Assembly: GCA_041391665.1 (NCBI GenBank)
Contig: JAWKNO010000003.1
Coordinates: 744,001-808,000, forward strand
Length of the DNA: 64,000 nt
Source of the DNA: Bacteroidia bacterium
GTDB lineage: Bacteria; Bacteroidota; Bacteroidia; J057
Direction: 5' to 3'
In this document: positions 61,760-64,000 of the stretch, one piece after another
Position numbering within the stretch: position 1 is the first letter of the stretch
How the letters are laid out: each line of letters starts with the position of its first letter
The notes under the pieces: generated by a model
What the model was told of the DNA's origin: nothing
Seen by the model: the letters and a program-made list of their open reading frames with translations, nothing else
Database searches by the model: none
Position numbers and translations under genes: made by a program

Positions 61760-62179
61760 ATGCTAAAGAAAATACATATTCTGCTGGCAGATGACAATAA
61801 GTCAGATTTTAACCTGATGTTGTTTGCGTTAGAGGAATTAGATCTTCCGGTAGAAATTCAATATGCCAAAGATGGGGAAGAAGTTCTTGAAATTTTACAT
61901 CATATTCTCCCCCAACCTGACAACCCCACCTATCCGGATCTTATTTTACTTGATCTCGAACTGCCCAAAGTGCATGGTTTGGATGTATTGAAAATCATAC
62001 GGGCTACGCCTTTCATCTGCGAGTTGCCTGTCGTTATTTTTTCTTCTACCTTCAATGAAGCTGCCATCCATCAGTGTTATGAATTGGGGGCAAACAGCTT
62101 TGTACAAAAGCCTATAGATTTTTTTGAATTTGCGGGAATACTGGAGGGAATCATTCGTTTTTGGATCTCAACTGAGTAA
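61760..62179 (+). CDS. Single-domain response regulator
   Basis: A 139-residue receiver domain without an output domain. It starts MLKKIHILLADDNKSDFNLM with the acidic pair DD, has the phosphorylated aspartate in LILLDLELPKVHGLDVL near residue 67, the Thr/Ser position in VVIFSSTF near 97, and the lysine in SFVQKPIDFFEF near 117. The layout is that of stand-alone regulators such as Rcp1-like or CheY-like proteins that signal by protein contact. An AGGAGG Shine-Dalgarno sequence lies 9 bases before the ATG at 61760, unusually strong for this genome. No histidine kinase is nearby. Confidence 0.93.
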   Translation: MLKKIHILLADDNKSDFNLMLFALEELDLPVEIQYAKDGEEVLEILHHILPQPDNPTYPDLILLDLELPKVHGLDVLKIIRATPFICELPVVIFSSTFNEAAIHQCYELGANSFVQKPIDFFEFAGILEGIIRFWISTE

Positions 62180-62377
62180 AACACCTTTTACTGTAGCTAT
62201 GATTTGTTTCATTAAATAGCAGATGGTACACGGGTTACCTATGCAAAAACCCCAAGGATTACCTGCAACCCATTATGCCGATAATGATGATAATAAAATC
62301 AAGCTTTGTGGAGCTGAAATCGAAGATACAGCGGTTTAGGCTGGGGAAAATTCAAAATATCGGGAATGCCCGTTATC

Positions 62378-64000
62378 TTAAATTTTTTCAGGAACTGCGA
62401 TATGCCTCACCTTGCGTTTTCGCAGTACTTTCTTCACAGGAGCCGTGGTACCAAACAGGCAATATTCATGATTGACGCGAAGCAATTCAGCCACACTCCA
62501 TGCCTGGGCAAAACAGCCACGGGCGATATGCGGGCTATTTCCATCAAAAATTTCAGAAACAGAGCTGATGCAGCCTTCTCTCAGGTGTTCGTCCATATTG
62601 AGAAACAACGCCCGGGCTTCCTCTTTTCCCGCCAGCCCCTTGATTTTGACTAAAGCATCAATATAAGGTCCCATAAGCCATCCCCATACCGTTCCCTGAT
62701 GATAGGCCCCGTCACGGGTCATGAGGTCGCCCTGATATTTACCCTGGTATTTCGTATCCCCATCGGAAAGACTTCTCAACCCTCTGGGGGTAAGTAATTC
62801 TTCCTCCACCACTTTGAGGATCTGATAGGATTTTGCATTACTCATCAGCGGGAAGGGCAGGCTGATGGCAAATATCTGATTAGGTCTTACGGCCTCATCG
62901 CGAATATCTTTATCGATATAATCATATAGACAGCCTTTTTCCTGGTTCCAGAACTGAATTTGAAACTGTCTTTTTATTTGTTTGGCTTTTCGGGAAGCAT
63001 TACCGGCTATGGCTTTATTTCCGGCTAGCGTATTGAGATAAGAAAATATTTCCCAGGCATTATACCAGAGTGCATTGATCTCTACTGCTTTTCCCATTCG
63101 GGGAGTAACTACCCATTCTCCACATTTGGCATCCATCCAGGTAAGCTGTACACCACCAATACCGCCACAAAGGAGGCCATCTTCATCTGTATGAATATTA
63201 TAGCGAGTACCTTTTTCGTGCCAGTGGAGAATATCTGACAGCACAGGCATGATCTCATGTTCTACAAAGTCCCTGTCGCCCGACTCAAGCAAGTACTTAT
63301 ATACTGCGATAAAAAACCATAAAGTCGCGTCGATGGTATTGTACACAGGATTTTCTCCTTTTTCCGGGAAGCGATTGGGAATCATTCCAGAATCCACCTC
63401 CCTGGCGTAGGCCCGAAGGATCTGTCTGGCTTCTTCATGTCTTCCATTGGCAAGGCAGATGCCCGGCAGGGAGATCATAGTATCTCTGCCCCAGTCACAG
63501 AACCACGGGTAGCCAGCAATGATGCTTTTTCCGCCTTCTCCCCTTTCCACCAGAAACTGGTCTGCTGCAAGGGTAAGAGACTGGAGCATCGGAGAGGGAG
63601 AGCCTACTGTTTTTATCAGTTTCTGCCTTCTCAGTTTTTCTATCTCAAAAAGTGCCCAGGGGTCGCGGCCCTGAGGGTTTTCGGTAGAAACAATCAGGCC
63701 AACTTTTGAACCCGCTTCCATGGGAATATACAACTTCCCGGGGCTGAACAAATCTTCATGCGCTTCTTCGCCGCGCTTTTGCTCTTCCACATATTCAAAC
63801 TGGTAGTACCAGTCAGGCACATGCTCGTAATGTCCACCAGGAGCTGATATAAAAATTTCAGGCGCATCAGGATAAGATCGGGTACGCATGACCTCATTTT
63901 CAAATATCGCAACAGGGTTAATCCTGTGATTGAAATGAGACAACTCATGATGGCCTCTGGCACCGAGCAAAGGTTTTAGCTCAAGCGTAAAATTTTTATT
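62378..64000 (-). CDS. Glycogen debranching enzyme (amylo-alpha-1,6-glucosidase), N-terminus outside the window
   Basis: Archaeal/bacterial-type glycogen debranching enzyme (GDE C-terminal, GH133-like (alpha/alpha)6 domain). The reading frame is open to the window end, starting upstream of ELKPLLGARGHHELSHFNH, which belongs to the N-terminal GDE_N domain, so about 100-120 residues are missing. Motifs: AGYPWFCDWGRDTMISLPGI (about residue 185 of the visible part; catalytic-domain signature with DWGRDT), SGMIPNRFPEKGENPVYNTIDATLWF and RDGAYHQGTVWGWLMGPYIDAL. Its work would complement the phosphorylase at 43423: removal of alpha-1,6 branches left after phosphorolysis. The gap 62180-62377 between it and the response regulator contains no recognisable feature. 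Confidence 0.9.
   Translation of the reverse strand, partial: NKNFTLELKPLLGARGHHELSHFNHRINPVAIFENEVMRTRSYPDAPEIFISAPGGHYEHVPDWYYQFEYVEEQKRGEEAHEDLFSPGKLYIPMEAGSKVGLIVSTENPQGRDPWALFEIEKLRRQKLIKTVGSPSPMLQSLTLAADQFLVERGEGGKSIIAGYPWFCDWGRDTMISLPGICLANGRHEEARQILRAYAREVDSGMIPNRFPEKGENPVYNTIDATLWFFIAVYKYLLESGDRDFVEHEIMPVLSDILHWHEKGTRYNIHTDEDGLLCGGIGGVQLTWMDAKCGEWVVTPRMGKAVEINALWYNAWEIFSYLNTLAGNKAIAGNASRKAKQIKRQFQIQFWNQEKGCLYDYIDKDIRDEAVRPNQIFAISLPFPLMSNAKSYQILKVVEEELLTPRGLRSLSDGDTKYQGKYQGDLMTRDGAYHQGTVWGWLMGPYIDALVKIKGLAGKEEARALFLNMDEHLREGCISSVSEIFDGNSPHIARGCFAQAWSVAELLRVNHEYCLFGTTAPVKKVLRKRKVRHIAVPEKI

Overview
The window comes from a member of the Bacteroidota, most likely a Saprospiria-type relative (Lewinella/Haliscomenobacter-like). 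The support is a SusC/SusD pair, several secreted proteins ending in a type IX secretion (T9SS) type A sorting module (YPNP... to a GxYxxxV/I-type end), ELWxxDGT-repeat, HYR and cohesin-like surface proteins, promoter-like sequences of the Bacteroidota form TTTG or TTG-N19/20-TAnnTTTG, and mostly weak Shine-Dalgarno sequences. No phage, insertion sequence or CRISPR array was seen.

Layout. 1-7.7 kb (minus strand) is the start of the division and cell wall cluster: mraZ, rsmH, ftsL, ftsI, murE, mraY and murD (cut by the window edge), with three GTGGGA boxes at exactly 10-bp spacing ahead of mraZ that look like MraZ autoregulation sites. 7.9-17.7 kb (minus) holds an FG-GAP/von Willebrand A secreted protein, a small secreted protein, a rhomboid protease, a prenyl diphosphate synthase, an exported amidohydrolase and a YbbA/YbbP-type ABC exporter. 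A TesA-type GDSL esterase is divergent from the exporter, the same arrangement as tesA-ybbAP in E. coli, followed by an SH3 lipoprotein. 19.5-32.2 kb is a carbohydrate-use locus: a cupin protein and an AraC regulator, then a tight plus-strand operon (GH88-like unsaturated uronyl hydrolase, TIM-barrel isomerase, Gfo/Idh/MocA dehydrogenase, SDR dehydrogenase, small membrane protein, sodium:solute symporter) which converges on a SusC/SusD outer-membrane import pair. Uptake by SusCD, cleavage by the GH88-like enzyme, transport by the symporter and redox/isomerisation steps would fit breakdown of an unsaturated-uronide-containing or related glycan; the substrate itself cannot be read from sequence.

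32.3-42.8 kb is the most unusual part: two 1,318-residue T9SS surface proteins in exact tandem (offset 4,095 bp), apparently identical over about 3.1 kb but diverged in their last 270-280 codons, next to a smaller cohesin-like T9SS protein and a broken relic of a third related gene. 42.8-43.4 kb is a repeat-rich gap with a tRNA-Ser(UGA), its terminator and a second copy of the tRNA 3' end that has been split by exactly three 19-bp mini-hairpin units. 43.4-55.8 kb (mostly minus) contains a glycogen phosphorylase, lolA and ftsK, a T9SS protein, pyrD, a lipoprotein, a universal stress protein (plus), two thioredoxin-fold envelope proteins, a phosphopantetheinyl transferase and a SPOR-like protein. 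56-64 kb has malate dehydrogenase with a good promoter, a large subtilisin-like T9SS protease, a single-domain response regulator and a glycogen debranching enzyme cut by the window end.

All functional names rest on motif and family recognition by eye; no database search was run.
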